NCBI GenBank assembly: GCA_033398695.1 | Contig: CM065817.1 | Span: 68,994,001-69,058,000 of the forward strand | Source: Orobanche coerulescens | Taxonomy: Eukaryota; Streptophyta; Magnoliopsida; Lamiales; Orobanchaceae | DNA: 64,000 bases | Reading direction: 5' to 3' | In this document: in pieces, positions 21,805-32,995 of the stretch | Layout: the number at the start of each line of letters is the position of its first letter | Numbering within the stretch: the stretch's first letter is position 1 | The notes under the pieces: generated by a model | The model's database searches: none | Seen by the model: the letters and a program-made list of their open reading frames with translations, nothing else | What the model was told of the DNA's origin: nothing | Position numbers and translations under genes: made by a program

Positions 21805-22357
21805 GCGGACAGTAGGGGAGTACTTGACCTTGTCTCTTATTTCATTTTACTATTTTATGTCCATTGAGATCAATGTACGTCCTATGTTTTTGGGGGGAGG
21901 GGTTTACTTTTTGTTGCTTTACTTATTCGTTTGCATTTTTTGTTATTTTTCACGTTTTTGTTGCTAGCCTTGCTTGTCGTGATATTATTTGCATTCGTGA
22001 ATTTTTCGTGCTTCTTTTTGTGTAAAACTGATGTTACGACACTGATTTCTCTCTGAAGAAACGGTTGAGTTTTAGTTGAGTTGTAGTCATCGATATCTGT
22101 TTCTATTGATTATTCATTTAGGTCCGAAATTTTTTCATTTTTGTAGAAATCTTAGCAGATAAGAAAGGAGACATACGTGTTTTCAAATCGCCGTTTATAC
22201 GTTTGGTTACATTTTTCGGTTAGCTAGTCGTCCAGTAACATATATCTTGTGGGCACTTAAATTGAGTTTAGAGTCGGACAGTTTTTCCCAAAAAGTCGAG
22301 ATATTATTTGGTCTATGATGGGAAGTCTAGTAACCGGGAGTATTCGCGTGACCCGTT
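21805..22357 (+). other. H 3' non-coding region, left of A
   Basis: AT-rich, no ORF of note. It contains a long polypurine run (GGGGGGAGGGG at about 21892-21902). From 22319 there is the first unit of a diverged repeat (AGTCTAGTAACCGGGAGTAT) that continues beyond A. Ends with target duplication CCGTT (22353-22357). Confidence 0.6.
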
Positions 22358-23902
22358 TGAAGAGATAAATTCACCACTAGAAGGGGGGTTGAATAGTGGT
22401 GATGCGGAATACCGAAATTTCTTGCGAGTAAAAAGAAAATAATGCGGAAAGTAAAGACTCAAGAATTTATAGAGGTTCGGCAACTTGCCTACGTCCTCTC
22501 TCCGACTTTCTTTTTCTATTGGCTAAAGAAAAACCACAACCTTAACTCGTCTTCTATCGGTCCGAGTTCACAACCGTTACAATCCGCTTGTCTTCTATCG
22601 GTCCAAGCTCAACCTTTCCCTCAATATGAATAATTGTTTATCTAGTGTTCTATAGGAACTAGATAATCCTCACTATACGAATATGGGAGTATAATCCTAA
22701 TAATGCCGGATCAAAGATCCTAATAACACCGGATTAGTGACTCTTGATTCGTTTCTTTTTCGCTCAAGTGTAAGTGATGCAACACTTACAACCAAATGAA
22801 AGAATACAAGGAATAATGTATAATACAATTGAAAATCGCTCTTGTATCTTCCTTTTCTCACAACTTGTAATACAATAAGATATGTAAATCTGAGCTCAAG
22901 AATGCTTTGATTGCTTGTATGCTAGAATGCTTGAATGCTTGAAGTTGTGTATTTGATACTCAAGTCCTTCGGATATTTATAGGAGTGAGACAGCCTTCAA
23001 AATCTGAAAAAATATACTATTAGCGTGCGCTAATAGATCCTTGTAGCGTGCGTTAGCGAATTTTGACTTGAGTTCTCCGAACGGTCACAAAGACTGTTGT
23101 AACGGTAAAATTCTGTGTTTAGCGTGCGCTAGTACTGATATGGTAGCGTGCGCTATCGTCTTGGTCAACTAGTCTTTGATCTTGACTTTGACAAAATCCG
23201 ATTTCCTCTCCAACGTCTCTTTTTCCAACGGCTAAATCATGATTAGCGTGCGCTAGCAAGTATGCATAGCGTGCGCTAGCATTAATTAAATCCAATATTT
23301 CCAGATTTTCCGGATCTGCATTGACTTTTGCTTCCAACGGTTGAATTTCAAACGGTAAACTGCATATTCCATTTAGCGTGCGTGCGCTACTTTACTTTAG
23401 CGTGCGCTCTTCAATTATTTCAATAACGTCGTTGCCTTGTGTAGCGTACGTAAAGACCTGACGAAGTGAGTCCGGTGGCTACCGGACTACCGACCATTAT
23501 TTCGATAGCGTGCGCTAGATATGAAAATTAGCGTGCGCTAAGTCTTCACTTTAACGTCGTAAGAATATGTCCGTAGCGTGCGCAACGTCCAGTCGAATTC
23601 CTTTTATCGACTTACGGAGACTTGCGATAGCGTGCGTTATGTATGTTGTATAGCGTCGCTATCTATAGTTTATTAGCGTACGCTATCATTCAATAGTTTG
23701 CGTGCGCTATCGATTCAGGCGACTTGAGTAGGCTGCAGCTGACTTGACTGGGCTGTGTATGAGAGTCTCGATAGCGTGCGCTACGGTATGATACGTAGCG
23801 TGCGCTAGCCATATTGTGTCCCTTCAAAATATTATCGAGCCGAGATAGATTCAATTAAATGTTTTGTATGTAACCATCATCAAAATACATTTTGTGTCAA
23901 CA
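22358..23902 (-). repeat. A 3' LTR
   Basis: On the element strand TGTTGACACAAAATG...TTATCTCTTCA. It has about 20 TAGCGTGCGCTA-type motifs (23020-23805), TATA box at 22974-22981, and a U5 block AGAGGTTCGGCAACTTGCCT (plus strand, about 22471) shared with F and B. The first 740 bp and last 240 bp look identical to the other LTR; the differences concentrate in 23101-23660. Confidence 0.95.
22974..23805 (-). promoter_or_regulatory. Motif array plus TATA box of LTR A (3' copy)
   Basis: Roughly 20 copies of TAGCGTGCGCTA and variants, often in close pairs 15-25 bp apart. The nearest (23020-23033, TTAGCGTGCGCTAA) is 38 bp upstream, in element orientation, of TATAAATA at 22974-22981. This is the densest array in the window. 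Confidence 0.7.
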
Positions 23903-24311
23903 ATCTCCCCCTTTTTGATGATGTCAAAACATTTAATTAATACCTGCAAAAACGTTTTGAAATGATTCGAATCAAGATAAACTTGTTCGATATGTTAGTC
24001 GGTTTTCGTTTTTGGAGTTTTCTCCCCCTTTTTGACAGAAACAAAAAGGAACTCCCCCTGAATTGTTGCATTATTAATAAACATTAACTAAATTTTGCCA
24101 TTACTCAATGGTGCAATCAACAATGATAGTAACAACGATAGTAACAATACTAGGAGATATTAAGTACGAGTACATAATAAATGCCAAATTTGAGAAATGC
24201 GAATTTCATTAATAATAAAATGCAGTGAATACAACTAGTTTTCCATGACAGACGAAACATATAGCTTGTTCGAACACAAGTGTCTACATCAAACATCAAA
24301 GATCATTAAGT
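23903..24311 (-). other. A 3' non-coding region with two polypurine tracts
   Basis: AAAAAGGGGGAGATTG (minus strand, 23903-23918) borders the LTR and is the likely plus-strand primer. A second set of runs (AAAAAGGGGGAG and CAGGGGGAG) lies at about 24022-24060. Repeated polypurine runs are usual in SIRE-like elements. No gene. Confidence 0.7.
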
Positions 24312-25573
24312 CTAAGGATCGGAGGAGGATGAAGGAAAGGGAAACGAGGGGTGAGTGTAGCGTATGAACTCGGATAACAGTCCACGAACTTCCCGGACTT
24401 CCGAATGCACATCTCTGACTTCCGAACGCAGAGCCCGAAAGTCCTCTCGTAACTCAGCGTGTGAAGTCTCGATGCCCCGCATCCGAGCAAAGAGATCACT
24501 CTCTTCTTCCTCCGTCACCACATTTCGCATGGTGCTTGCCTTTCAAGTAGGTTTCTGATGAATTCCCAGGTTGCATTTCTCGAAGGGTGTGAGGTCCCGA
24601 CGAGTGATCATTTCTTCGGCAGAGGGCTTCCGTGACCCTTTCTCAACTTGGTCATCATCGCGAAGGTACGGAAGAGAATCCGACCTCTGTTGATCGTACG
24701 GACGTAATGCATTGCTTTAAGTGACGCGTCCGAGATCTCATGCCCGAGGGAGAGGGGGACTGCCTTGTCCTTCGACAAGTCCACTTGATGGAAGCTAAAG
24801 ATAGCCGACAAGATAGAGCCATAAGGCATTCCAGCCTTGCGAGAGCGAGTGGCGTAATTTTTCGACCGGAACAGATCTCCTTTCACCTTCATCCAACTAA
24901 TGATGATGTCGGAGAAGTCAACCTTATCGTCATTTAGAATGCGGTAAACCACGTGCTTGTCCACGCCTACAAGTTTATGCTGCGAATTGACCTTTGGCAT
25001 AAGACATTTTGTGAGGGCTACCAAAAGCAAACGAATGTTAATTCCGAAGTCGTTGTTCTCAAAAAAATCATCCGTTATGTCAATAACGGCTTTCGTGCTC
25101 AGAAATTCTTTCACGTCAATTTCACCAATTTCATTATCGTCGACCAATGATTTTCCAGTGCAAATCAAGCCATCTCTGGGCAAACCAAAAATTTGAAACA
25201 GGATATCGGAAGAAACTTTCACCTTGGTTCCTCCGACAAGGCTACCTAGCACAAGGGCTGAAGAACCTTCACTCTCGGCCACGTGAAGGTTAGCATAGAA
25301 TTCCCGGACGAGCTCAGGAAACACAGGGTTTTTGCATTCAACGAAGCGAGAAATACCGAGTGAGGAGAAAAAATTGGAGATGTTAACGTTTACCCGTTCG
25401 AGACTTAGAAGATTGAAAAAGTAGCAATCCGTGATGTGTTCTTGAGGAAGTATGTCGAAGAACACTCTTGAAGCAGTGGCTGAGACGAATCGATCCGAAT
25501 CGAATTGGGCGTTTAGAGGGCGCTTCAAATTGTTGTATTGCTTGCCCATAGCCGTTCGATTCTTGCTAGACAT
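24312..25573 (-). CDS. A third ORF: putative plant transposon protein, env position
   Basis: 321-aa open frame from ATG 25573 to a stop at 24608, followed in another frame by a short coiled-coil tail (24312-24530, Glu/Arg-rich heptads). The N-terminus is basic. Blocks homologous to B: FFNLLSLERVNVNISNFFSS near residue 50, LVREFYANLHV near 90, FGLPRDG near 130, ENNDFGINIRLLLVALTKC near 170, CLMPKVNSQHKLVGVDKHV, MPYGSILSAIF near 260, LKAMHYVRTINRGRI near 295. The EFYAN and FGLP blocks also occur in H. The family has no known function. I see no signal peptide or membrane helix, so it is not envelope-like despite its position. A single frameshift before the tail is the only lesion, in contrast to gag-pol. 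Confidence 0.8.
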
Positions 25574-25706
25574 GATCGGAGAAGGAGAAAAACGAAGGGA
25601 ATCGAAGATTTTTTAGGAAGAAGATCGCAGATAGGATCGGACGCTGTCTAGGGTTTTTGCAAGAGAGAAGACGATTGCGTGCGTTAAGGGATGTGTTTGT
25701 ACGGCA

Positions 25707-25909
25707 TATATATAGTCAGCGAGTTTTAAGTTAGCGTACGCTAGGATTTATAAGGTTAGCGTACGTTAGGCAAAAAATAGAGGCTCACTGGACTGTTCAG
25801 TGAAAATCGAAGAAACTTTAATTAGCGTACGCAAGAAGGAAAAGTTTAACGTACGCAAGCGAAATAAAATTTTAGCGCGCGTTAAGAATATGAAGCTAGC
25901 GCGCGCTAG
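25707..25909 (-). promoter_or_regulatory. Motif array plus TATA box upstream of the A third ORF
   Basis: Six motifs in 180 bp: TTAGCGTACGCTAG (25731-25744), TTAGCGTACGTTAG (25756-25769), two half-sites ending CGCAAG near 25822 and 25847, TTTAGCGCGCGTTAA (25871-25885) and CTAGCGCGCGCTAG (25896-25909). About 16 bp downstream, in element orientation, is TATATATA (25707-25714), and the ATG follows about 134 bp later. The layout matches that of B (48507-48650). Confidence 0.7.
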
Positions 25910-25949
25910 CGATTGATCTGACTCACCGATTTTGATGTTTTGAGTAGAA

Positions 25950-28075
25950 GCTTATTTCAAAAATTGTCTATATGTCCCATGCCAAGTTGTAAACGAATGG
26001 AATTAATAGATTCTTCGGGAAGAGGTTTCGTAAAGATGTCAGCAAGTTGATCCTTCGTCCCGACAAAAATTAAACAGATATCTTTCTTTTGAACATGATC
26101 ACGTAAAAAGTGATGTCTGATATCTATATGCTTGGTTATTTATGCGAGCAGGATTTTTGCTCAAATTAATAGCACTAGTGTTATCACATAAAATAGGGGT
26201 ATTTTCAAAATGAATGCCGTAGTCGCGTAGTTGATTTTTAATCCATAGCACTTGAGCACAGGCGCTCCCTGCAGCGACATATTCGGCCTCAGCTGTAGAC
26301 AATGCTACGCTGGTTTGCTTTTTACTTCCCCAAGATATTAAGCAAGATCCAATAAAATGACATGTACCACTAGTACTCTTTTTATCAATTTTGCATCCGC
26401 CGAAATCGGCGTCACTATAGGCAATTAAATTAAAATCCAAGCAAGAAGGATACCATAGACCTAGTCCAATAGTTCCTTTCAAATAACGAAAAATATGGTT
26501 ACAAGCAATTAAATGTGATTCCTTGGGATTAGCTTGGAATCGAGCACATAGACATGTAGCAAATATTATATCTGGCCTAGATGCAGTCAAATATAACAAA
26601 GATCCGATCATACCTCGATATAGTTTTTGATCTACGGATTTGCCATTTTCATCTTTCTCGAGCTTTAATGATGACGACATTGGCGTAGATATCACCTTGC
26701 TATTTTCCATATTGAATTTCTTGAGGAGGTCGTTTGAGTACTTCGTTTGATGGATAAAAATTCCATCTTCGCATTGCTTGATTTGAAGTCCGAGGAAGAA
26801 CGTTAATTCTCCCATCATACTCATTTCGAATTCTCCTTTCATAAGATTAGAAAAATCTTGGCACAAGGATTCATTAGTAGCTCCAAAAACAATGTCATCA
26901 ACGTAAATTTGGCAAACAAGTATATCATCATTTAGTACTTTAACGAACAAGGTATTATCGACTTTGCCTCTTTTATAGTCATTTGCTATTAAAAATTGAC
27001 TTAAACGATCATACCATGCTCGGGGTGCTTGTTTCAACCCGTAGAGTGCCTTGTTGAGCTTGTAGACATGATCCGGAAAATGATGGTCTTCAAAACCGGG
27101 AGGTTGCTTGACGTAGACTTCTTCTTGAATGAAACCATTCAAGAATGCACTTTTGACATCCATTTGAAATAGTTTTATCTTCTTATGAGCGGCAAATGCA
27201 CAAAGCAAGCGAATGGCTTCGAGTCGAGCCACGGGAGCAAAACTTTCCTCGTAATCAAGACCTTCTTCTTGATTATATCCTTGAGCGACCAAACGAGATT
27301 TATTTCGAATAGGATAGCCGTCTTCGTCACTCTTGATTTTATGCACCCATTTAGTTCCGATAATTGTTTTATCTTTAGGCGCGGGAACTAAATTCCATAC
27401 ATTATTGTGCTTGAATTGCACAAGCTCTTCTTGCATTGCCATTACCCAACTTTCATCATCGAGAGCTTCCGATATATTTTTGGGAACTATTTCGGATACA
27501 AAAGCACAATGAGCCATAAACTCGGTGGTCCTCCTTCGGGTTTGAACACCGTCTTCAATGTTTCCGATCACGAGATCCTTCGGATGGTCCTTGATGTGCC
27601 TCCAATCTTTCGGTAAATCAACGATTGTGTTCGTTTCGATTTCCGAAATTTTCTTCACTTCGGGTGAGGGATCCGGAAAGGTACCTGCATCATCAAAATA
27701 TTCTACCTTTCTCGGGGGTGAGATCATATCGTTGAATTTAACGTGTATGGACTCTTCAACTTTATTTGTTCTAATATTATACACACGATACGCTTTGCTA
27801 TTAGTACAATAACCAAGAAAAATTCCGGAGTCGGATTTGGCATCAAACTTGCCCAAGTTATCCTTGCCATTGTTCAAAATAAATACATTGCAACCAAAAG
27901 GATGAAAGTAAGCAATATTAGGCTTTTTGCCCTTCCATAATTCATAAGGCGTTTTAAGATGAGTTCTACGAACGTGAACTCGGTTAATCACATAGCATGC
28001 CGTAAAAATTGCTTCGGCCCAAAAGTATCGTGGAAGAGAGTATTCATTAAGCATTGTTCTCGACATTTCTTCCAA
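25950..28075 (-). pseudogene. pol: A integrase C-terminus, reverse transcriptase, RNase H
   Basis: A 658-aa open frame (28075-26099), the longest in the window. The integrase end ([28 protein letters not shown]) takes the first 100 residues. RT starts near residue 205 ([11 protein letters not shown]). Catalytic Asp are in QMDVKSAF (about 304) and YVDD (391-394). RNase H follows ([19 protein letters not shown]). A short deletion near 26150 shifts the end; the normal tail ([22 protein letters not shown]) can still be read in another frame down to about 25950. Confidence 0.9.
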
Positions 28076-28189
28076 AGATCGGTTTTTCCTTTCAACAACT
28101 CCATTTTGTTGAGGCGTTCTAGGAGCCGAAAATTGTGATTAATACCGTATTTATCGCATAAAAGTTCAAACGGGTGCAATCAAATTCAC

Positions 28190-28989
28190 CTCCGTGGTCG
28201 GTGCGAATAGAAATTATGGAGAGGTTTTCTCATTTGATACCAAGCGACACCATTTAGAAAACTCGGAAAATGCATCATCTTTATGAGCTAAAAATCTAAC
28301 CCAAGTAAATCGAGAGAAATCATCAACAATAACCAAAGTATAAAGTTTACCATTTAAACTAACATGTCTAGATGGTCCAATCAAATCCATATGCACGAGT
28401 TCAAGAACTCGACTAGTGGAAACCTCGAATTTTGGTTTAAACGATTCTCGAGTATGTTTCCCTTTAATGCATGATTCACACAAATGTTTTCTATCGAATT
28501 TGAGTTTGGGTAGTCCACGAACAAGGTCGTGTCTAGATAAAATAGAGATAATGGGTAGAGAAGTATGCCCCAATTTTCGATGCCATAAATATGCATTGTC
28601 ATCCAAGGTAATAAGGCATTTTTCATTGAATGAACTCTTATCATTAAGATCAACAATATAGATGTTTCCGCATCTCAAGCCAATGAATGCAATTTTATTA
28701 TTTCTAAATGCCGTGCAATGCGTTTGCTCAAATAGAATTTTAAAACTTTCATCACAAAGTTGCGAAACGCTAAGGAGATTATGATGCAAACCTTAAACAA
28801 AAAGTACTTTGTTGATAGAAGGAGAAGGTTCCTTACCGACTTTGCCGATTCCTTTGATTTTTCCCTTTTGATTATCTCCAAAGGTCACATGTCCTTGATC
28901 TTGATATTCGAGGTCCTCAAATAGGTCCTCGGAACCGCACATGTGCCTTGAGCATCCGCTATCAATGTACCACTTGTTTTTCCTTGGTG
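28190..28989 (-). pseudogene. pol: A protease motif and integrase core
   Basis: The protease site WYIDSGCSRHM is coded around 28960, right after a frameshift that ends the gag frame. A TAA near 28793 replaces the Asp seen in B (VLFVDGL). Then a 191-aa open frame holds the integrase zinc finger (WHRKLGHTSL, CESCIKGKH) and the first catalytic Asp (HMDLIGPSRH) plus VDDFSRFTWV. Another frameshift near 28190 separates it from RT; the second Asp block (RTDHGGEF) lies at that break. Confidence 0.85.
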
Positions 28990-30665
28990 CCGGTACCTAC
29001 AAAAGTAGAATTTCTCGGTTGTTTCGGTACCCAAGCCCGTTTGGGTCCTCCAAAGTTAATTATGCTTATAGCATTCGGAACAATTGTCCCTTTCGGAACC
29101 CATATTTGCTTAACTTTGATAGTTCTTAACTTTGAATGAGGATTAACATTGTGAACTCGTTTGAGCGGAACTTTTGAGTTCTCGGTTTCGGTTTTCTTTA
29201 TTTTGTCGAGATTAATAAGGGATTGTTCCCGTTTAAAAGGGTCGAAACCAAGACCGTGTTTGAGCAAGGGCGATTTTTGAATAGATAGGAGCCTTTCGAA
29301 TTTCTCGTTTAGAGTAAATTTGTTCAAAATATATTTTAGCTCCTTTTGAGTTTTTGTTAACTCAATTTTCAAAACATTTTCTTTTTCAATACATGATGTA
29401 TGGTCGATCTCAATAGCTTTGCCCTTGTTTTGAAGCGAGGAGTTTTCGAGTTCTAGAGATTTTATTTTTCTCTTTAAAGATATATTTAACTTGACCATCT
29501 CGTCATACTCCGTATTTAACGATTCAAACGCACTTAACAACTCATCATCTTGATGAACTTCTTGTGAATCACAAAAATCAAAAGCATCATATTCATCGTC
29601 ATTGAGTTTAGAGCTTACCTCGATATTGCTTTCGGAGTCGAGGGCCATGAATGCAAGTTTTGCGTCTAGAGATCTTTCTATCTCCTCCTCGTCATCACTC
29701 CAAGAAGCGATTAGAACCTCCTTCTTTTTGAATCTTTCCATTTGCGGTTTTGAAGAGGATCCTCGGCATTCTTTGGCATAATGACCGGCCTGACCACATT
29801 TTCGACAATTATTGTCGAACTTCTTAACAGTGTAGCCACTTTTCTTTTGCTCCGGTTTGCCATCCCGACCAAGAAAACTTCGCCTCTTTTGAATTAGGTT
29901 TTTGTACCTTCTAAAGTTTTTGGCATAAAGAGCGAGTTCCTCGTCTTCATCTACGGCAACATCTTCCTCAACGTCGCTATCAACATTGAATGCGACTACT
30001 CTTTCCCGAGGCTTTGGTTTTGTGCCTCTAGACTTGAGAACGATCTCATAGTTGATGAGTGACCCGATGAGGGCACTAAATTCGAGCTTATTGAGATCCT
30101 TGGATTCCATGATCGCGGTGACCGTGGCATCCCATTCTCGTGGCAACGATCGCGAAATTTTCTTAGCTTTGTCATTGCTCGATATAGGCTTTCAAAAGAT
30201 GCAAGACCGTTTGTTATAGCCGAAAATCGATCCAACATATTTGTGATCGTTTCCTCGTCTTTCATGGAAAATAATTCGTAGTCATGGAGTAACATATTAA
30301 TCTTGGTCTCCTTGACTTGAGTGGTTCCCTCGTGAGTGACTTCGAGAATTTCCCAAATTTCTTTGGCACTTTCATAGGATGATATCCTATTAAGTTCTTC
30401 GGGATTGAGAGCGCAATAGAGAAGTTGAGTAGCTCGGGAGTTGACATGCGTGTTTCTCCAATCCTCATCATTGAATTCTTGATCTTTTCAACGATCCATC
30501 TTCTTTCTTAGCAAGTTTAGGACCGAGAGCAATAACTTTCCAGATTTCAATATCGTAGGCTTGAACGAAGATCGCCATCTTCTTTTTCCACGTCATGAAA
30601 TTGGAGCCGTCGAAGAAAGGAGGACGGTTGAGAGCATTTCCTTCAATTTGGCCTAGAAGTGCCAT
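28962..30665 (-). pseudogene. gag: A gag, with compensating frameshifts
   Basis: Start ATG 30665 (MALLGQIEGNALNRPP). Capsid block FFDGSNFMTWKKKM near residue 18. A frameshift near 30480 moves the middle part (INMLLHDYELFSMKDEE) to another frame, and a second near 30170 restores the first. Then a 394-aa open frame contains the zinc knuckle CRKCGQAGHYAKEC near residue 115, an acidic stretch and a long Glu/Lys coiled coil (residues about 215-300), as is usual for SIRE-like gag. Confidence 0.85.
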
Positions 30666-30713
30666 TTGCGGATCTTTTTCTCCTAGGTGGTTAAACCTAT
30701 AAAAAAGTGACCC

Positions 30714-30727
30714 GCTCCGATACCAAC
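30714..30727 (-). other. A primer-binding site (tRNA-iMet type)
   Basis: Minus-strand GTTGGTATCGGAGC directly abuts the 5' LTR. Matches TGGTATCAGAGC with one A-to-G difference that recurs in B, C and D. Confidence 0.85.
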
Positions 30728-32272
30728 TGAAGAGATAAATTCACCACTAGAAGGGGGGTTGAATAGTGGTGATGCGGAATACCGAAATTTCTTGCGAGTA
30801 AAAAGAAAATAATGCGGAAAGTAAAGACTCAAGAATTTATAGAGGTTCGGCAACTTGCCTACGTCCTCTCTCCGACTTTCTTTTTCTATTGGCTAAAGAA
30901 AAACCACAACCTTAACTCGTCTTCTATCGGTCCGAGTTCACAACCGTTACAATCCGCTTGTCTTCTATCGGTCCAAGCTCAACCTTTCCCTCAATATGAA
31001 TAATTGTTTATCTAGTGTTCTATAGGAACTAGATAATCCTCACTATACGAATATGGGAGTATAATCCTAATAATGCCGGATCAAAGATCCTAATAACACC
31101 GGATTAGTGACTCTTGATTCGTTTCTTTTTCGCTCAAGTGTAAGTGATGCAACACTTACAACCAAATGAAAGAATACAAGGAATAATGTATAATACAATT
31201 GAAAATCGCTCTTGTATCTTCCTTTTCTCACAACTTGTAATACAATAAGATATGTAAATCTGAGCTCAAGAATGCTTTGATTGCTTGTATGCTAGAATGC
31301 TTGAATGCTTGAAGTTGTGTATTTGATACTCAAGTCCTTCGGATATTTATAGGAGTGAGACAGCCTTCAAAATCTGAAAAAATATACTATTAGCGTGCGC
31401 TAATAGATCCTTGTAGCGTGCGTTAGCGAATTTTGACTTGAGTTCTCCGAACGGTCACAAAGACTGTTGTAGCGTAAAATTACGTGTTTAGCGTGCGCTA
31501 GTACGATATGGTAGCGTGCGCTATCGTCTTGGTCAACTAGTCTTTGATCTTGACTTTGACAAAATCCGATTTCCTCTCCAACGTCTCTTTTTCCAACGGC
31601 TAAATCATGATTAGCGTGCGCTAGCAAGTATGCATAGCGTGCGCTAGCATTAATTAAATCCAATATTTCCGCATTTTCCGGATGCATTGACTTTTGCTTC
31701 CAACGGTTGAATTTCAAGCGGTGGCGCATATTCCATTTAGCGTGCGCTAGCACCTTTACTTTAGCGTGCGCTACTGAATTATTTCAATAACGTACGTTTC
31801 CTTGTGTAGCGTACGTAAAGACCTAGACGAAGTGAGTCCAGTGGCTACTGGACTACTGACCATTATTTCGGTAGCGTGCGCTAGATATGAAAATTAGCGT
31901 GCGCTAAGTCTTCACTTTAACGTACGTAAGAATATGTCTGTAGCGTGCGCAACGTCCAATTATGAATTCCTTTTACTGACTTCTGGAGACTTGCGATAGC
32001 GTGCGTTATGTATGTTGTATAGCGTGCGCTATCTATAGTTTATTAGCGTACGCTATCATTCAATAGTTTGCGTGCGCTATCGATTCAGGCGACTTGAGTA
32101 GGCTGCAGCTGACTTGACTGGGCTGTGTATGAGAGTCTCGATAGCGTGCGCTACGGTATGATACGTAGCGTGCGCTAGCCATATTGTGTCCCTTCAAAAT
32201 ATTATCGAGCCGAGATAGATTCAATTAAATGTTTTGTATGTAACCATCATCAAAATACATTTTGTGTCAACA
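30728..32272 (-). repeat. A 5' LTR
   Basis: Partner of 22358-23902, same length. TATA box at 31344-31351; array to about 32180. Between about 31471 and 32030 it differs from the 3' LTR in some 16 clustered places while the rest looks identical. Confidence 0.95.
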
Positions 32273-32995
32273 CCGTTGTTTACTCTCGCGTGAAACGACA
32301 ACCCTGATTAGACTAGTGGTTTAGAGATTTCGCATGTGCCGATGAAGGGAAGCCTAGTAACCGGGGGTATTCGCGTGACTCGTTGTTTACTCTCGCATAA
32401 AACAGCGACCTTGAATCGGACATGTAGGAATAGCTATTCGAGTTGTTTCTCCGCTGTGGAGGGGAACTTAGTAACTAGAAGCATCCATGTGCCCCATGAG
32501 TGTCTTTTACGTCAAATGGTTCCCTAATACATGAGAATGGACTTCCACCCTAGGATTATCCCGATGAAACATCCCGAGATCCGAACCTAGTGGTCAACTC
32601 GAATCATCTTATTGAGCATATATAAGTGAATACTGTCCGAGGGTTAATTTTGATGATGAAACTCTTGAAATTTTTGCCACTAGACTGTGGGACTGGGCGA
32701 GTTGGCTTGTTTATTTTTAACCCTTCATAGTGACGGTCGGTTAAATTCACGCTTGTTAATCTTTGAGCTTGATTTTCTTCATGCACGATTGATTAGGACT
32801 GAAATTGGTTACTTTGTGGAATCAGTGTCCTGGATGTGACTCACTATTACGATACTTGTATTATTCTTTGAGGATTTCAGGGTAGTATTGATTAAGTTGA
32901 GAACTATGGATTTGCATGATCATTCAGGATATTCTTTTATTTGTAATCAATTCTTTTTGCTTGAGGACAAGGAAAGGCTCAAATTTGGGTGTATT
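32273..32995 (+). repeat. H 3' non-coding region, right of A, with diverged tandem repeats
   Basis: Continues the H sequence after A. At least three diverged units share GGGAAGYCTAGTAACCGGG, a GTATTCGCGTGAC block and CGTTGTTTACTCTCGC: 22319 onward (interrupted by A), 32343 onward and 32461 onward. The run TTGAGGACAAGGAAAGGCTC before the 3' LTR is the Athila-type polypurine region. No ORF. Confidence 0.6.

Larger units (their letters stand above)
22358..32272 (-). mobile_element. Element A: complete SIRE-like Ty1/copia with third ORF
   Basis: Two 1,545-bp LTRs, perfect 5-bp target duplication CCGTT (22353-22357 and 32273-32277), tRNA-iMet primer-binding site and polypurine tract. On the minus strand the order is gag, protease, integrase, RT, RNase H, third ORF; integrase before RT defines Ty1/copia. 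The SIRE-like assignment rests on a gag with long coiled-coil tail, an ORF in env position and several polypurine runs before the 3' LTR. gag-pol has frameshifts and stops; the third ORF is nearly intact. Inserted into the 3' non-coding repeats of H. Confidence 0.95.

Noticed and set aside
22990..23810. CRISPR-like appearance of regularly recurring palindromes with unique spacers
   Set aside because: The DNA is clearly plant retrotransposon LTR, spacers vary widely in length, the repeat is only 10-14 bp and degenerate, and no cas genes exist.
24312..25573. Envelope protein in A
   Set aside because: Position fits env, but there is no signal peptide, no membrane helix and no Cys pattern; homology to the plant transposon protein family explains it better.
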